Source: Acidimicrobiales bacterium (GTDB lineage: Bacteria; Actinomycetota; Acidimicrobiia; Acidimicrobiales; Iamiaceae). From it: a DNA stretch of 64,000 bases. This document shows, piece after piece, positions 40,415 through 49,664 of the stretch. The notes beneath the pieces were generated by a model. That model saw only the letters and a program-made list of their open reading frames with translations, was not told the origin of the DNA and did no database searches. Both the position numbers and the translations under genes were made by a program. The stretch is from positions 174,650 through 238,649 of the forward strand of contig JAODBM010000002.1 in the NCBI GenBank assembly GCA_025463985.1. Reading direction: 5' to 3'. Positions within the stretch are counted from its first letter, which is position 1. Each line of letters starts with the position of its first letter.

Positions 40415-41611
40415 TCAGGGGACGCGCAGGGCCACGACCGCGATGTCGTCGCGCGGCAGCCCGCCCTGGAAGGCGACCACGTCGGCGACGATGTCGTCGG
40501 TCAACGATTGCGCGGATCCATGGTGCTGCTCGATCGCGGCGAGCAGTCGCTCCTCGCCGTAGAACTCTCGACCCCGGCGCCCCTCGGGGATGCCGTCGGT
40601 GTACAGCACCAGCACGTCACCCGGCCCGAGCTCGACCTCGGCGTCGTGCGACCGCCCAGTCGCGGTGATGCCCAGCAGCCGCCCGGGCGTGCCGACCCGA
40701 CGGGGCGCGGTTCCGGGACGGACCAGGAGCGGCTGCGGGTGACCGCCCAGGGCCACCGTCGCATGCCACCCGCTGGCTGATCGGCGCAGGCGCGTCAGCG
40801 CCGCGCTGCAGAACCGGGACGTTTGCGTGCCCCAGAGCACCCGGTGCAGGGTCTCGAGGGCGTCGGCGGGGTTGGCGTGGCGGACCGCGGCGGCACGGAT
40901 CGTGTAGCGCGCCAGCGCAGTGATCGTCGCGGCCTCGACCCCCTTGCCGCACACGTCTCCAATCGCGACGACCCAATCGGCCTCGGCGATCTCGAAGATG
41001 TCGTAGAAGTCGCCGCCGATCTCGGCGCCGGTGCCCGCCGGGCGATACGAGGCACCGACGTCGAGGCCCTCGATGTCGGGAGGGCTCGGCGGGATCAGCG
41101 TCTCCTGCAGCGTCACGGCCAGCACCTTGGCCCGTTCTTCGGACTCCTCGGCGCGCTGCTTCGCCAGCAGGAGCTCACGCTCATAGGCCCGGCGCTCAGT
41201 CGCGTCGAACACCGCCGTCCGGACCACGACGGGCGCGCCCGCGGCATCGCGCTCGAGCACGGAGTTCACGAGCACCGGGAGCCGCGTGCCGTCGGCGGCG
41301 ACGATCTCCAGCGCGATCTCACGGGCCTCCCCGTGCATCAGCAGCAGCGGGGCGTAATGGGTCTCGTGATAGATCCGTCCGCCTGGCGTCAGGAGCTCGG
41401 CGAACCGGCGCCGCCCGACGAGATCGGCGCGCTCGAAGCCGGTCAGGGTCAGCAACGTCTGGTTGACCTTCGTGATCGTTCCGTCCGGCGCGGTCGACAG
41501 GTAGCCGCACGGCGCTCGGTCATAGAGCTCAGCGGCGTCGTCTGCGAGCAGCGCGGCCTGGAAACCGTCGAGCGCAGCGTGATCGCTCCGCCGCTCAGCC
41601 GTGGCCTTCAC
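40415..41611 (-). CDS. rsbP: PAS-PP2C phosphatase (RsbP-like)
   Basis: A 398-aa signalling phosphatase. The N-terminal PAS domain covers roughly residues 25-140 (APCGYLSTAPDGTITKVN). A short helical linker with EERAKVLAVTLQETLIPP follows, then a PP2C/SpoIIE-type domain (GAEIGGDFYDIFEI, VAIGDVCGKGVEAA, LVLYTDGIPEGRRG) with the metal-binding Asp residues. This is the layout of RsbP, which dephosphorylates the anti-anti-sigma factor RsbV in energy stress. The GTG start overlaps the stop of the RsbQ-like hydrolase gene (GTGA). No RsbV, RsbW or sigma factor gene is in the window, so the downstream target lies elsewhere. Confidence 0.88.
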   Translation of the reverse strand: MKATAERRSDHAALDGFQAALLADDAAELYDRAPCGYLSTAPDGTITKVNQTLLTLTGFERADLVGRRRFAELLTPGGRIYHETHYAPLLLMHGEAREIALEIVAADGTRLPVLVNSVLERDAAGAPVVVRTAVFDATERRAYERELLLAKQRAEESEERAKVLAVTLQETLIPPSPPDIEGLDVGASYRPAGTGAEIGGDFYDIFEIAEADWVVAIGDVCGKGVEAATITALARYTIRAAAVRHANPADALETLHRVLWGTQTSRFCSAALTRLRRSASGWHATVALGGHPQPLLVRPGTAPRRVGTPGRLLGITATGRSHDAEVELGPGDVLVLYTDGIPEGRRGREFYGEERLLAAIEQHHGSAQSLTDDIVADVVAFQGGLPRDDIAVVALRVP

Positions 41612-42429
41612 GTCCGAACGAACGGGTCGATCGCCGCGACCGTCGCTTCGGGCGCGCTCAGGTTGGGACAGTGGCCGGTCGCCTCGAGCATCACCAGCTG
41701 GCTGTCCGCCACCGCGGCGCGCACGAACTCGCCCACCGTGACCGGTGCGATCGCATCGTTCGTGCACTGCAGGACGAGCGTCGGCGTGGTCACCCGAGCC
41801 AGATCGGCGCGGTTGTCGGAGAGAAAGGTGACCTGCGCGAACTGCTGTGCGATCGCCGGATCCGCGCGGCAGAAGCTGGCCGTGAGCTCGTCGCCCAGCT
41901 CGGGACGGTCGGGATTGCCCATGATGAGCGGCGCCATCGCGCTCGACCAGCCGAGGTAGTTGCTGGCCAGCGAGTCGAGCAGTTCGGCGATGTCCTCCGC
42001 GCTGAACCCACCCACATAGTCGTCGTCGTCGATGTAGCGAGGTGATGGACCCACGAGCACGAGCTTGGCGAACCGGTCGGGCTCCTCGATCGATGCGAGG
42101 ACCCCGATGATGGCGCTGACGGAGTGGCCGACGAAGATCACGTCGGTGAGGTCGAGCGCTCGGCAGATCTCGAGCACGTCGTCTGCGTATCCACGCAGCG
42201 ACGAGTAGCGCTCAGGGTCATATGCGGTCGGATCCGATCCGCCCGCACCGATGTGATCGAACAGGACGACCCGGAACCGATCCTCGAAGGTGGGCGCGAC
42301 GAACCGCCACATGTGCTGGTCGCAGCCGAACCCGTGAGCGAACACCATCGGCTGGCCGTCGGGCCGGCCCGTCACGGTCACGTTGGAGCGCTCCAAGACA
42401 TCCGCCACGGTGAGCACGATAACGGCCAC
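41608..42429 (-). CDS. rsbQ: RsbQ-like alpha/beta hydrolase
   Basis: A 273-aa alpha/beta hydrolase strongly resembling the Bacillus energy-stress activator RsbQ. FAHGFGCDQHMWRFVAP, LFDHIGAGGSD, the nucleophile GHSVSA (Ser103), LVGPSPRYIDDDDYVGGF, QCTNDAIAPVTVG and GHCPNLSAP align well with that family, and the catalytic Ser, Asp and His are kept. In Bacillus, RsbQ activates the phosphatase RsbP; the two genes overlap here too, in the order rsbQ-rsbP. The GTG at 42429 is used, with GGAGCG upstream. A related family, KAI2/D14 strigolactone receptors, is homologous to RsbQ but less likely here. Confidence 0.88.
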   Translation of the reverse strand: MAVIVLTVADVLERSNVTVTGRPDGQPMVFAHGFGCDQHMWRFVAPTFEDRFRVVLFDHIGAGGSDPTAYDPERYSSLRGYADDVLEICRALDLTDVIFVGHSVSAIIGVLASIEEPDRFAKLVLVGPSPRYIDDDDYVGGFSAEDIAELLDSLASNYLGWSSAMAPLIMGNPDRPELGDELTASFCRADPAIAQQFAQVTFLSDNRADLARVTTPTLVLQCTNDAIAPVTVGEFVRAAVADSQLVMLEATGHCPNLSAPEATVAAIDPFVRT

Positions 42430-42495
42430 GGCGGCAATCGCTCCAGGCTGGCCGGCCGGCTCGACCAGCTCCGTCGCTCAGGAAAGACTCGCCGT

Positions 42496-43041
42496 ATGGC
42501 GAAGATGCTGTATTCGGTCACGATGTCGGTGGACGGCTTCATCGCCGGTCCCGGCGGTGACATGTCCTGGATGACCGAGCACCTCGGCCCGAACGAGACG
42601 GTGGACGAGATCATCGGTCAGATCGGCGCGCTGCTCGTCGGCCGCCGCACGTTCGGCGGCGACGACCCCTACAAGGGAGTCGAGGAGAAGGAAGGCAAGC
42701 CCTTTGGCGGGGGCTGGGACGGGCCGCAGTTCGTGCTCACCCACCACGCCCCCGAGACCCAGATCCCGGGAACCACGTTCGTCGGCGACCTCGCAACCGC
42801 GGTGGCCGCCGCCAAAGCCGCGGCGGGAGACAAGTACGTCAACATCCTCGGTGCGAGCACTGCCCGCCAATGCCTCGATGCCGGCGTGCTCGACGAGATC
42901 CTCGTGCTGATCGCGCCGGTGCTGCTGGGGGATGGCGTCCGACTGTTCGATCGCCCCGGCGGCGCCAACGTGAAGCTCGAGCGCATCAGCCTGACGCAGG
43001 CGCCGCTCGCTACGAACCTCTGGTTGCGCGTCGCGCGCTGA
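42496..43041 (+). CDS. Dihydrofolate reductase family protein (RibD C-terminal-like)
   Basis: A 181-aa reductase-like protein. MLYSVTMSVDGFIAGPGGDM, LLVGRRTFGGDD, VFGLTHH-like residues (QFVLTHHAPE), YVNILGASTARQCLDAGVLDEI and LIAPVLLGDGVRLFD are typical of the DHFR/RibD C-terminal family found widely in actinobacteria. The usual annotation is dihydrofolate reductase-like; the true substrate is unknown. It is divergent from the rsbQ gene with a 66-bp gap. Confidence 0.9.
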   Translation: MAKMLYSVTMSVDGFIAGPGGDMSWMTEHLGPNETVDEIIGQIGALLVGRRTFGGDDPYKGVEEKEGKPFGGGWDGPQFVLTHHAPETQIPGTTFVGDLATAVAAAKAAAGDKYVNILGASTARQCLDAGVLDEILVLIAPVLLGDGVRLFDRPGGANVKLERISLTQAPLATNLWLRVAR

Positions 43042-43053
43042 CCGGCGCGCGCT

Positions 43054-44085
43054 TCAGCGCGGCGGGCGGCGACGCAGCTTGGGCTCGGCGACCATCGGCG
43101 GCGTCCACCCGGCGTCGGCCCAGGTGAAGTTGGTCCCCGGCGGGACGATCTCGTCGATCCGATCGAGCAGCGCCGCGTCGAGCTGGACGTCGAGCGCGCC
43201 GATCTGGCTCGTGAACTGCTCCATTGTCCGCGGCCCGATGATGGCGGCGGTGACCGCCGGGTTCCCGATCACGAACGCCAGGGCGACGTGCACGAGCGGG
43301 ATGCCGGCCTCGTCGGCCAACGCGCCCAGGGCGTCGGCGGCCTCGAGCTTGGCCTGGTTCTCGGGCTTGCTCAGGTCGTAGCGGTCGGGGATCAGCCGAG
43401 CGCGCGCGCTGGTGAGGTCAGCCGCTCCCTTGCGCCACTTGCCGGAGAGCCAGCCGCCGGCGAGCGGGCTCCAGGGGATCACGCCCATGCCGTAGCGCTG
43501 GCAGGTCGGCAGCACGTCGCTCTCGATGCCGCGCACGAGGATCGAGTACGGCGGCTGCTCGCAGACGAAGCGCTCGCGGTCGCGTCGCTCGGCAGTCCAC
43601 TGCGCTTCGACGATGGCCGACGCCGGATACGTCGAGCTGCCGAGATAGCGGACCTTGCCCTGGTGCACGAGGTCCGAGAGGGCGCCGAGCGTCTCGTCGA
43701 CGTCCATCGTGAGGTCGGGCCGGTGCACCTGGTACAGGTCGATGTAGTCGGTGCCGAGCCGCCTCAGGCTGGCTTCGCACTCCTGCATGATCCAGCGCCG
43801 CGACCCGCCACTGCGGTTGGGCTCCTCGCCCATGGAGCCGAAGAACTTCGTGGCCAGCACGATGTCATCACGGCGGCCGGCCAGCGCCTTGCCCACGATC
43901 TCCTCGGACTCACCGGCGGAGTAGACGTCGGCCGTGTCGATGAAGTTGATTCCGGCGTCGAGGGCGGCATGGATGACCGCGATCGAGTCGGCGTGGTCGG
44001 GATTTCCCAATGCGCCGAACATCATCGCCCCGAGGCATAGCGGGCTGACCTGGAGGCCTGTTCGGCCCAACCGTCGATAGTGCAT
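43054..44085 (-). CDS. Aldo/keto reductase
   Basis: A 343-aa aldo/keto reductase. MHYRRLGRTGLQVSPLCLG starts the barrel. The catalytic tetrad fits D in FIDTADVY, Y in DVYSAGESE, K in VLATKFFG and H in LYQVHRPD. It would reduce an aldehyde or ketone with NADPH. The group with VHRPD and an EQPPYSILVRGIE segment resembles general stress and YajO-type reductases. It is convergent with the DHFR-like gene. Confidence 0.92.
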   Translation of the reverse strand: MHYRRLGRTGLQVSPLCLGAMMFGALGNPDHADSIAVIHAALDAGINFIDTADVYSAGESEEIVGKALAGRRDDIVLATKFFGSMGEEPNRSGGSRRWIMQECEASLRRLGTDYIDLYQVHRPDLTMDVDETLGALSDLVHQGKVRYLGSSTYPASAIVEAQWTAERRDRERFVCEQPPYSILVRGIESDVLPTCQRYGMGVIPWSPLAGGWLSGKWRKGAADLTSARARLIPDRYDLSKPENQAKLEAADALGALADEAGIPLVHVALAFVIGNPAVTAAIIGPRTMEQFTSQIGALDVQLDAALLDRIDEIVPPGTNFTWADAGWTPPMVAEPKLRRRPPR

Positions 44086-44162
44086 GGCTCACCCTTCGTC
44101 ACCGGATCCGGGGAGCGGACGCTACCGATCGCGACCGCCCCGCGCCCGATCGTGCGCTCGCG

Positions 44163-45518
44163 CTAGGCGGGCTGGAGCAGCGCGACCGGCTCCGGGCGAT
44201 GCCTGAGGCGGCGCAGGAGCACCGCGACGACCGCGGCGGCCACGTTGCCCAACAGCCAGGCGCGCGTCGCGCCCTCGGTGCCCTGGTGGTGCGGGACCCA
44301 CAGGAGCGCCGGCACCAGGATCCCGAGCCCGAGCGTGACGGTGATCGCCACCGTGGCGAGCTGGTCGCGCCGGATCCGGGCCTGGGCGAGGTGCATGGCG
44401 GCGATCGACCACGGGATGCCGGCCAGCATGAGCGACGGCATGATGCGCGCCGTGGCCCGGTACCCGTCGCCGAACACGCTGACCACGATGCTGCTGCCGA
44501 TCACCGACACGACCCACGCGAGCGTGCTCAGCCCGAGCGAGTAGCCGAGCGCTTCCCGGGCCCGCCGGGCCCCGCCCGCCTCGTCGATGCCGGTCTTGGC
44601 CCCTTCCACGAGCAGCACCTGCGAGATGGCCGACGGGGCCAGGAACACCACGCCGGTCACCGTCCAGGCCACGAAGAAGTTGGCGTTGACCTCGGGACGC
44701 ACGCTGAGGGCCACGATCAGCGGGAGCGCGAACTGCGGCGCCTGGAAGGCGAGCGACGCGACCCAGTTGACGCCCGCGTAGCGGGCCACCGAGACCAGTG
44801 CCTCCGGCCGATGGAAGCGCGACCGGCCCTCACCGATCCAGCGCAGCAGGGGCAGCGACCCGATGCCGACCACGGCCAGCGGCACCAGCATGAGGGCGAA
44901 CAGCCACTCGGTCTCGTGCTTGCCCATGTCGATGAACACGAACGGGATCCGGATCAGCCCGGCCGCCAGCACCCGCGCCGCCAGCCAGCCCCACCGTCGG
45001 CCGGCCATGAGCCGCACCTCGGTCAGCAGGCCGATCGAGGTGGCGACCGTGACCGCGATGAACACGACCCAGCCGAGCACGGAGTGGCTGATGAGGTTCG
45101 TTGCCGGCGACGACACGACCACCAGGTAGATGCCGCCCGCGATCAGCGAGGAGATCGTGGTGGCCACGACCCCCCAGCCGAACAGGGCATCGGCTTCGGC
45201 CGAGGTGTCGGTCACGTAGCGGGCGAGGGCGGTCGTGAGCCCGAGGCCCGACGCGTAGTTGACGAACTGGATGCCCGAGAAGAGCGCCGACGCCTTGCCG
45301 AGGTCGGACGTGCTCGCCACCTTGGACGCGAGGAACCAGAACAGCGCACCGAAGAAGGTCTGCAGCCCGATCACGCCAAGGATCCACACGGAGCCGCGCA
45401 GCATCAGCTTGTCCCGACCACTGGCGCGACCGGACGACGTCGTCACGGCGGGAACGTTCGCTCCCCCGGCGGCAGGCCCCGGCTCGGGCGCCGCAGGCTG
45501 CGTGTCCGCGCTCGTCAC
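44163..45518 (-). CDS. Polysaccharide flippase-like membrane protein (Wzx/MOP family)
   Basis: A 451-aa polytopic protein with about 12-14 predicted membrane segments. After a Pro/Ala-rich cytoplasmic N-terminus, RGSVWILGVIGLQTFFGALF and the following helices are typical of MOP-superfamily exporters of lipid-linked oligosaccharides. It would flip an undecaprenyl- or decaprenyl-linked sugar to the outside. The GTG start overlaps the stop of the small membrane protein gene (GTGA), so it is the last member of the minus-strand arabinan/polysaccharide operon. Confidence 0.85.
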   Translation of the reverse strand: MTSADTQPAAPEPGPAAGGANVPAVTTSSGRASGRDKLMLRGSVWILGVIGLQTFFGALFWFLASKVASTSDLGKASALFSGIQFVNYASGLGLTTALARYVTDTSAEADALFGWGVVATTISSLIAGGIYLVVVSSPATNLISHSVLGWVVFIAVTVATSIGLLTEVRLMAGRRWGWLAARVLAAGLIRIPFVFIDMGKHETEWLFALMLVPLAVVGIGSLPLLRWIGEGRSRFHRPEALVSVARYAGVNWVASLAFQAPQFALPLIVALSVRPEVNANFFVAWTVTGVVFLAPSAISQVLLVEGAKTGIDEAGGARRAREALGYSLGLSTLAWVVSVIGSSIVVSVFGDGYRATARIMPSLMLAGIPWSIAAMHLAQARIRRDQLATVAITVTLGLGILVPALLWVPHHQGTEGATRAWLLGNVAAAVVAVLLRRLRHRPEPVALLQPA

Positions 45519-45964
45519 GAGCGCACCACTGCGGCCGAGGCCACCAGGGCACCGACGGCGACGGCCGCCAGGAGCGCCCAGCGCACGCGCGCCGAGGCCA
45601 GTCCGAGCGGCCCGGGGTCGGGGCCGCGGTCGACCAGCGGGTGGGGCTCGGGGGGCCGCGCCAGCACGGCGGAAACCACCAGGAGCGCGAACCCGGTGAA
45701 CGCGAGGTGGTGGGCCACCAGGTTGCCGCTGACGAAGCTCGGCGCCACCTGCGAGCGCTTGGGCAGGCCGTGCACCACCACCTCCAGCGGCACCGCGATC
45801 CAGGCGGCGACCCCGAGCCAGCCGAGGGACCGCGTCGGGAACCCGGCCACCAGCACGGACGCGATGCCCATGCCGACCATCAACCCGACCCAGCCATCGA
45901 GCAGGCCCAACACGACCATGGTCGCCGCCCAGGCCAGCACGGCGCGCCCCGACGGGAAGGTCAT
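45515..45964 (-). CDS. Small membrane protein of the polysaccharide operon
   Basis: A 149-aa protein with four likely membrane segments (VLAWAATMVVLGLLDGWVG, SLGWLGVAAWIAVPL, LAFTGFALLVVSAV and LLAAVAVGALVASAAVV). I do not recognise a family. The ATG overlaps the stop of the AftD-like gene (ATGA) and its stop overlaps the flippase start (GTGA). This makes an unbroken translationally coupled chain, so it probably assists glycan transfer or export. Confidence 0.75.
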   Translation of the reverse strand: MTFPSGRAVLAWAATMVVLGLLDGWVGLMVGMGIASVLVAGFPTRSLGWLGVAAWIAVPLEVVVHGLPKRSQVAPSFVSGNLVAHHLAFTGFALLVVSAVLARPPEPHPLVDRGPDPGPLGLASARVRWALLAAVAVGALVASAAVVRS

Positions 45965-48900
45965 GGCCCGACCGCCTCGTCGACCGTGGCGCGGCGGGTC
46001 GGCCGCCACGAGCGGCGGCGGCGCACGAACCACGCCGGCGGCCAGGCCTCCGCCGGCCACGTGACCAAGCCGACGACGCCGATCACGGCCGCGGCCGAGA
46101 TCACGAAGGCGCCGCGCACCGACTGCTGGCCCGGGAAGGAGGCCACGAAGCGGTGGGCGCCGGTGTCGCTGATGCGCCAGCCCGACGAGTAGCCGTCGAG
46201 CACCAGGGGCGGCCCCTGGTCGACGCCGTCCATCGAGAGGCGCCACCGGGCGTCGAAGGCCTGGCCCAGTCGGACGTAGTACGGACCCGCGGTCGGCGGC
46301 ACGTCGAAGGCGTCGCGGGTGGCCTGGCTGCTGACGATCGTGACCAGCGGTGACACCGGGGCGGCCGGCGCGCTCGTCCCGGTCGAGTGGAGTTGGATGC
46401 GGTCGAGCCGCCAGCCGAACGCGGTGGCGATGCCGTGGCTGCCGGCCGTGATCTGGATCGGCTCACAGCCCTCGATGGTGGCCGGGCGGCCCGGCGCCAG
46501 GTCGCCGGGCCGGCTCGTGACCCGGGCCCGAAGCGGGCTGCGATCGACGAAGCCGACGACCTGACAGGGAGCCTGCTGGCCGGCGCCGAGCGTGAACACG
46601 GCGTCGCGCACCTTCGGGTCGAGCTCGCCGTAGGGGATGGTGGCGTGCAGGGTGAACTGACGTGCCTGCGGCAGCTGCACCCGGCGGGCGATCTGCGTCT
46701 CCTCGTCGTCGTTCGGGTCGGCCGTCGATCCCGCCGCCCGCTCCAGCACGATGTCGAGCGGGAGCTGCGCGACGCGGGACCGGGTCGCGGCGTCGGCCCG
46801 CCGGACCAGGTCGTCGTAGGTGGTCGGCAGCCGCACCACCTCGGCGGTCGCGAACTGCGGCAGCGTGATCTCGGACAAGCCGACGGCGTTGTTGCCGGGG
46901 GTCTGGTGGAGGATCTCCACCTTGAGCGCCGAGGTCACGCTGGGCGGCAGGTTGACGGTGACCGTGCTCGCGGTCTCAGGCACGGCCTGGACGTATCGGC
47001 CGGTGTCGGTGGTGATGCCCACCTGATCGATGCGCGACGGGCCGCCGGGTGCGAGCTGGAGCGTGAATTGGCTGACCGTCCGTGGCTGATCGAAGCGGAC
47101 CTGGACGAACTGGCCGGCCGCCGTGCCGAACTCGCCGGTGGTCCACGCGCTGAACGGGTTGCCGTCGAACGCGTACGTCGGCTTGCCGAAAGGCCGCAGG
47201 CCGAAGGCCGGCCGGCTGGCGTCGATCGAGCGGGCCCCGACCACCTCGGTCACCGACTGGCGGTCGGGCTGGGTGGGCCAGAGCGTGAGGCTGGCACCGT
47301 TCCCGCTGTTCAGCGGCTGGGTGGCCGCGAGGGTTGGCGAGGTGGCGTTGGCGACCCGGTTGATGTCCGCCGCCCGGCGTCGGTTGGTGTCGGTGAGCAC
47401 GAACCCGGCCCCGTCGAGAGCTGCGGTCGAGAGGTCGGCGTCGGTGAACTCGCCGAGGAGGCGCACCGGCTGGCGTCCGTCGACGATGTGCAACGTGGCC
47501 ATGCCTGGCAAGGCCGCACCGTCGCCGTCGACCACGACCTGGCTTGCCGCGAGCACCGTCCGCACGACCGGCTGCGGCTGGTTGACTCGGAAGAGCTGGA
47601 CCGGCGGCAGCGCCGCGTCCTGCGGGTCGGCCGCCCGCTCGGCCGGGCCGACGCGGGCATCGCTGCCCGACGCGGCCGTGCCCGGCAGCGTGTGCTGGCC
47701 GAGCTCGCCGTAGGCCTCGGCCGCGGTCAGGCCGGTGTCCGCGCGGACCTGATCGGTGACCACCCACGGCGCGGCGCCGCCGGTCTCCTCGGTGAGCAGG
47801 TCCGAGCGCACGAGCACGTCGGAGGCACCCAGGTACCGCGCCACGGTCGACAGGGCGCCGGGCGGCAGGCTGCCGAGCGCGAGCATCGTGTCGAAGCCGG
47901 CCATGAAGTTGGCCGCAGGATCGCCGGCACCGACGACCGTCGAGCGGACCGCGACCGGGCGCGCCATCAGCGACGGGAAGAGGTCGTCCGGGCTGCGCAC
48001 ACCCCACCGGTAGTTGCCGCCGCCGCCGGGGACCACCAGGACCCGAGACGCCCGATCGCGGCGGTCGAGCTGGGCGGTGGCCTCCTTCCAATACGCCGGG
48101 ATGCGATACGAGCCGGGATACAGGCCACCAAACCAGAGCGGCCGGCCGGCCACCACCAGGATGAGGCCCACGAGCGCCGCGGCCCCGAACTGGCGTCGGC
48201 GGTCCACGCCCACGCGCTGCCAGCGCCGCAACCATGCACCCGCGCCGACGGCCAACAGCACGGTCTCGCCGAGGGCGACCACGAGGCCGGCCTTGTTCGT
48301 GGTGCGGAACGCCAGCGACGCCGGAACGCGGTCGAACGTGGCGCGGATCAGCCGACCCCACGGCGGTGGGTTGTCCGGCGGGAAGATGCCGACCATCACC
48401 GGCAGCGCGAACGCCAGCAGCAGCGCGCCGAGCAGCCGCTCGCGCGCGCGGGTGCGCACGACGGCCAGCGCGGCGCCCGCCGGCACCAGGAACGACGCGA
48501 CCACCATGAAGGGGTTGGTCAGGTAGCCGGCGAACTCCGGGATGAAGAGGCGGCTGCCCGAACGCCCGTAGAGCGGCCAGTTGCCGAGGAGCCGGCTGAC
48601 CTCGGCGTACGACGACGGCCGGGCGACGTCGCGCGGGCTCTCGGTGGTCGCGGCGATCCCCGCGCCGGTGCCCGAGGCGAACAGCGATGGCAGCAGCCAG
48701 TACAGCGACACCGCGACGGTGAGGACCGCGCAACGCACCAACACCCTGCCGAGGTCGCGCCAACGCGTGCCCTCGACCATCCGCAGGTAGAGCACGTGGG
48801 CTGGGAGCGCGACGAGCCCGAACAAGGGCACCACGCCGGCGTTGAGGCCGGTCTGCGCGAAGAACGCCAGCGCGAAGGCGGCCGGCCAGCGCCACGAACG

Positions 48901-49539
48901 CGGGTTGCGAGCGGCGTGCACGAACGCCAACAGCGTCCACGGCAGCAGGGCGTAGGGCAGCAGCACCGGCGTCGTGTTGGCGCCCACGATCACGTACGGG
49001 TTGACCAACCAGAACACGGTGGCCAGCGACCGCCCGACCACGGTGAGCCGATCGCCGAACAGCACGCCGAGGTAGCGCCGGATCCCGAGCGCGGCGACCA
49101 CGAGCAGCAGGAACCGCCAGATGCGCACGGCCAGCCACGCCGGCGCCCCCAACGAGCGGATGACCCACACCACGGCCGCGACCGGCGCCGTGCCGGTGTT
49201 GAAGTTGCCTTGACCCAGACCGCTGCCGCCGCCGACCCAGGCCTGCAGGGTGGACTTCAGCAGGCGCCCGGGCTGCTGGTAGAGGTCGGGTCGGGTGTCG
49301 GGCGCGAACCGCCCCCAGGACGGCACCGTGACCGCGATGGCGATGATGACCAGGAACGCGACGAACGCGATCTGCTCGGCTCGACTGGACGAGGGCGCGC
49401 CGCGCGCGGTCCGGTCCGGCGGCTGACCCGCCTCGCCCGACGCCGGCGCCGGCTCGGGCTCGGGCTCGGGCTCGGCCGCCGGTCGGTCGGCATCGTCGGG
49501 TGGGGGGCGGAGACCGGGATCGGCCCCGACGTCGGTCAC
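45961..49539 (-). CDS. aftD: AftD-like arabinofuranosyltransferase (GT-C, DUF3367 type)
   Basis: A 1192-aa GT-C membrane glycosyltransferase. After an acidic Glu-Pro repeat stretch there is a first membrane helix (IAFVAFLVIIAIAVTVPSWG). The multi-helix GT-C part follows, with the DLYQQPGRLLKSTLQAWVGG loop, YVIVGANTTPVLLPYALLP and a LAFRTTNKAGLVVAL segment. The long extracellular C-terminal half contains a discoidin-like module with YAFDGNPFSAWTTG, then a final membrane helix. Mycobacterial AftD adds alpha-1,3-arabinofuranose to cell wall arabinan. The GTG at 49539 overlaps the stop of a 42-codon upstream frame. Downstream it overlaps the small membrane protein gene. Confidence 0.85.
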   Translation of the reverse strand: MTDVGADPGLRPPPDDADRPAAEPEPEPEPAPASGEAGQPPDRTARGAPSSSRAEQIAFVAFLVIIAIAVTVPSWGRFAPDTRPDLYQQPGRLLKSTLQAWVGGGSGLGQGNFNTGTAPVAAVVWVIRSLGAPAWLAVRIWRFLLLVVAALGIRRYLGVLFGDRLTVVGRSLATVFWLVNPYVIVGANTTPVLLPYALLPWTLLAFVHAARNPRSWRWPAAFALAFFAQTGLNAGVVPLFGLVALPAHVLYLRMVEGTRWRDLGRVLVRCAVLTVAVSLYWLLPSLFASGTGAGIAATTESPRDVARPSSYAEVSRLLGNWPLYGRSGSRLFIPEFAGYLTNPFMVVASFLVPAGAALAVVRTRARERLLGALLLAFALPVMVGIFPPDNPPPWGRLIRATFDRVPASLAFRTTNKAGLVVALGETVLLAVGAGAWLRRWQRVGVDRRRQFGAAALVGLILVVAGRPLWFGGLYPGSYRIPAYWKEATAQLDRRDRASRVLVVPGGGGNYRWGVRSPDDLFPSLMARPVAVRSTVVGAGDPAANFMAGFDTMLALGSLPPGALSTVARYLGASDVLVRSDLLTEETGGAAPWVVTDQVRADTGLTAAEAYGELGQHTLPGTAASGSDARVGPAERAADPQDAALPPVQLFRVNQPQPVVRTVLAASQVVVDGDGAALPGMATLHIVDGRQPVRLLGEFTDADLSTAALDGAGFVLTDTNRRRAADINRVANATSPTLAATQPLNSGNGASLTLWPTQPDRQSVTEVVGARSIDASRPAFGLRPFGKPTYAFDGNPFSAWTTGEFGTAAGQFVQVRFDQPRTVSQFTLQLAPGGPSRIDQVGITTDTGRYVQAVPETASTVTVNLPPSVTSALKVEILHQTPGNNAVGLSEITLPQFATAEVVRLPTTYDDLVRRADAATRSRVAQLPLDIVLERAAGSTADPNDDEETQIARRVQLPQARQFTLHATIPYGELDPKVRDAVFTLGAGQQAPCQVVGFVDRSPLRARVTSRPGDLAPGRPATIEGCEPIQITAGSHGIATAFGWRLDRIQLHSTGTSAPAAPVSPLVTIVSSQATRDAFDVPPTAGPYYVRLGQAFDARWRLSMDGVDQGPPLVLDGYSSGWRISDTGAHRFVASFPGQQSVRGAFVISAAAVIGVVGLVTWPAEAWPPAWFVRRRRSWRPTRRATVDEAVGP

Positions 49540-49664
49540 GCTCTGCTCGGGCCGTGGGCGCCCAGGCGCGCGGGCGCGGCCGGCGCCCCGAGGACGACCG
49601 ACGCAGCGGCCTGGGTGAGGGAACGTGGCACCTGACGCCCCGGAGGTGCGGTCGACCGGGTCAT
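49536..49664 (-). CDS. Possible 42-aa coupling peptide between GT2 and AftD-like genes
   Basis: Starting with ATG overlapping the GT2 stop (ATGA), this frame gives MTRSTAPPGRQVPRSLTQAA and 22 more residues. It ends in a TGA overlapping the AftD-like GTG (GTGA). Both overlaps are the same type as the others in this operon. It could be a genuine small gene or a leader that keeps ribosomes on the mRNA. Alternatively the AftD-like protein begins upstream in another frame. No family is recognised. Confidence 0.35.
   Translation of the reverse strand: MTRSTAPPGRQVPRSLTQAAASVVLGAPAAPARLGAHGPSRA

Noticed and set aside
49440..49475. Tandem GGCTCG-like repeat
   Set aside because: It encodes the Glu-Pro repeat in the N-terminus of the AftD-like protein; this is a coding low-complexity stretch and not a separate repeat element.
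46387..49635. Plus-strand frame of 1082 codons opposite the AftD-like gene
   Set aside because: The composition is Arg/Gly/Asp/Glu repeats with no motif; it mirrors the GC pattern of the real gene.
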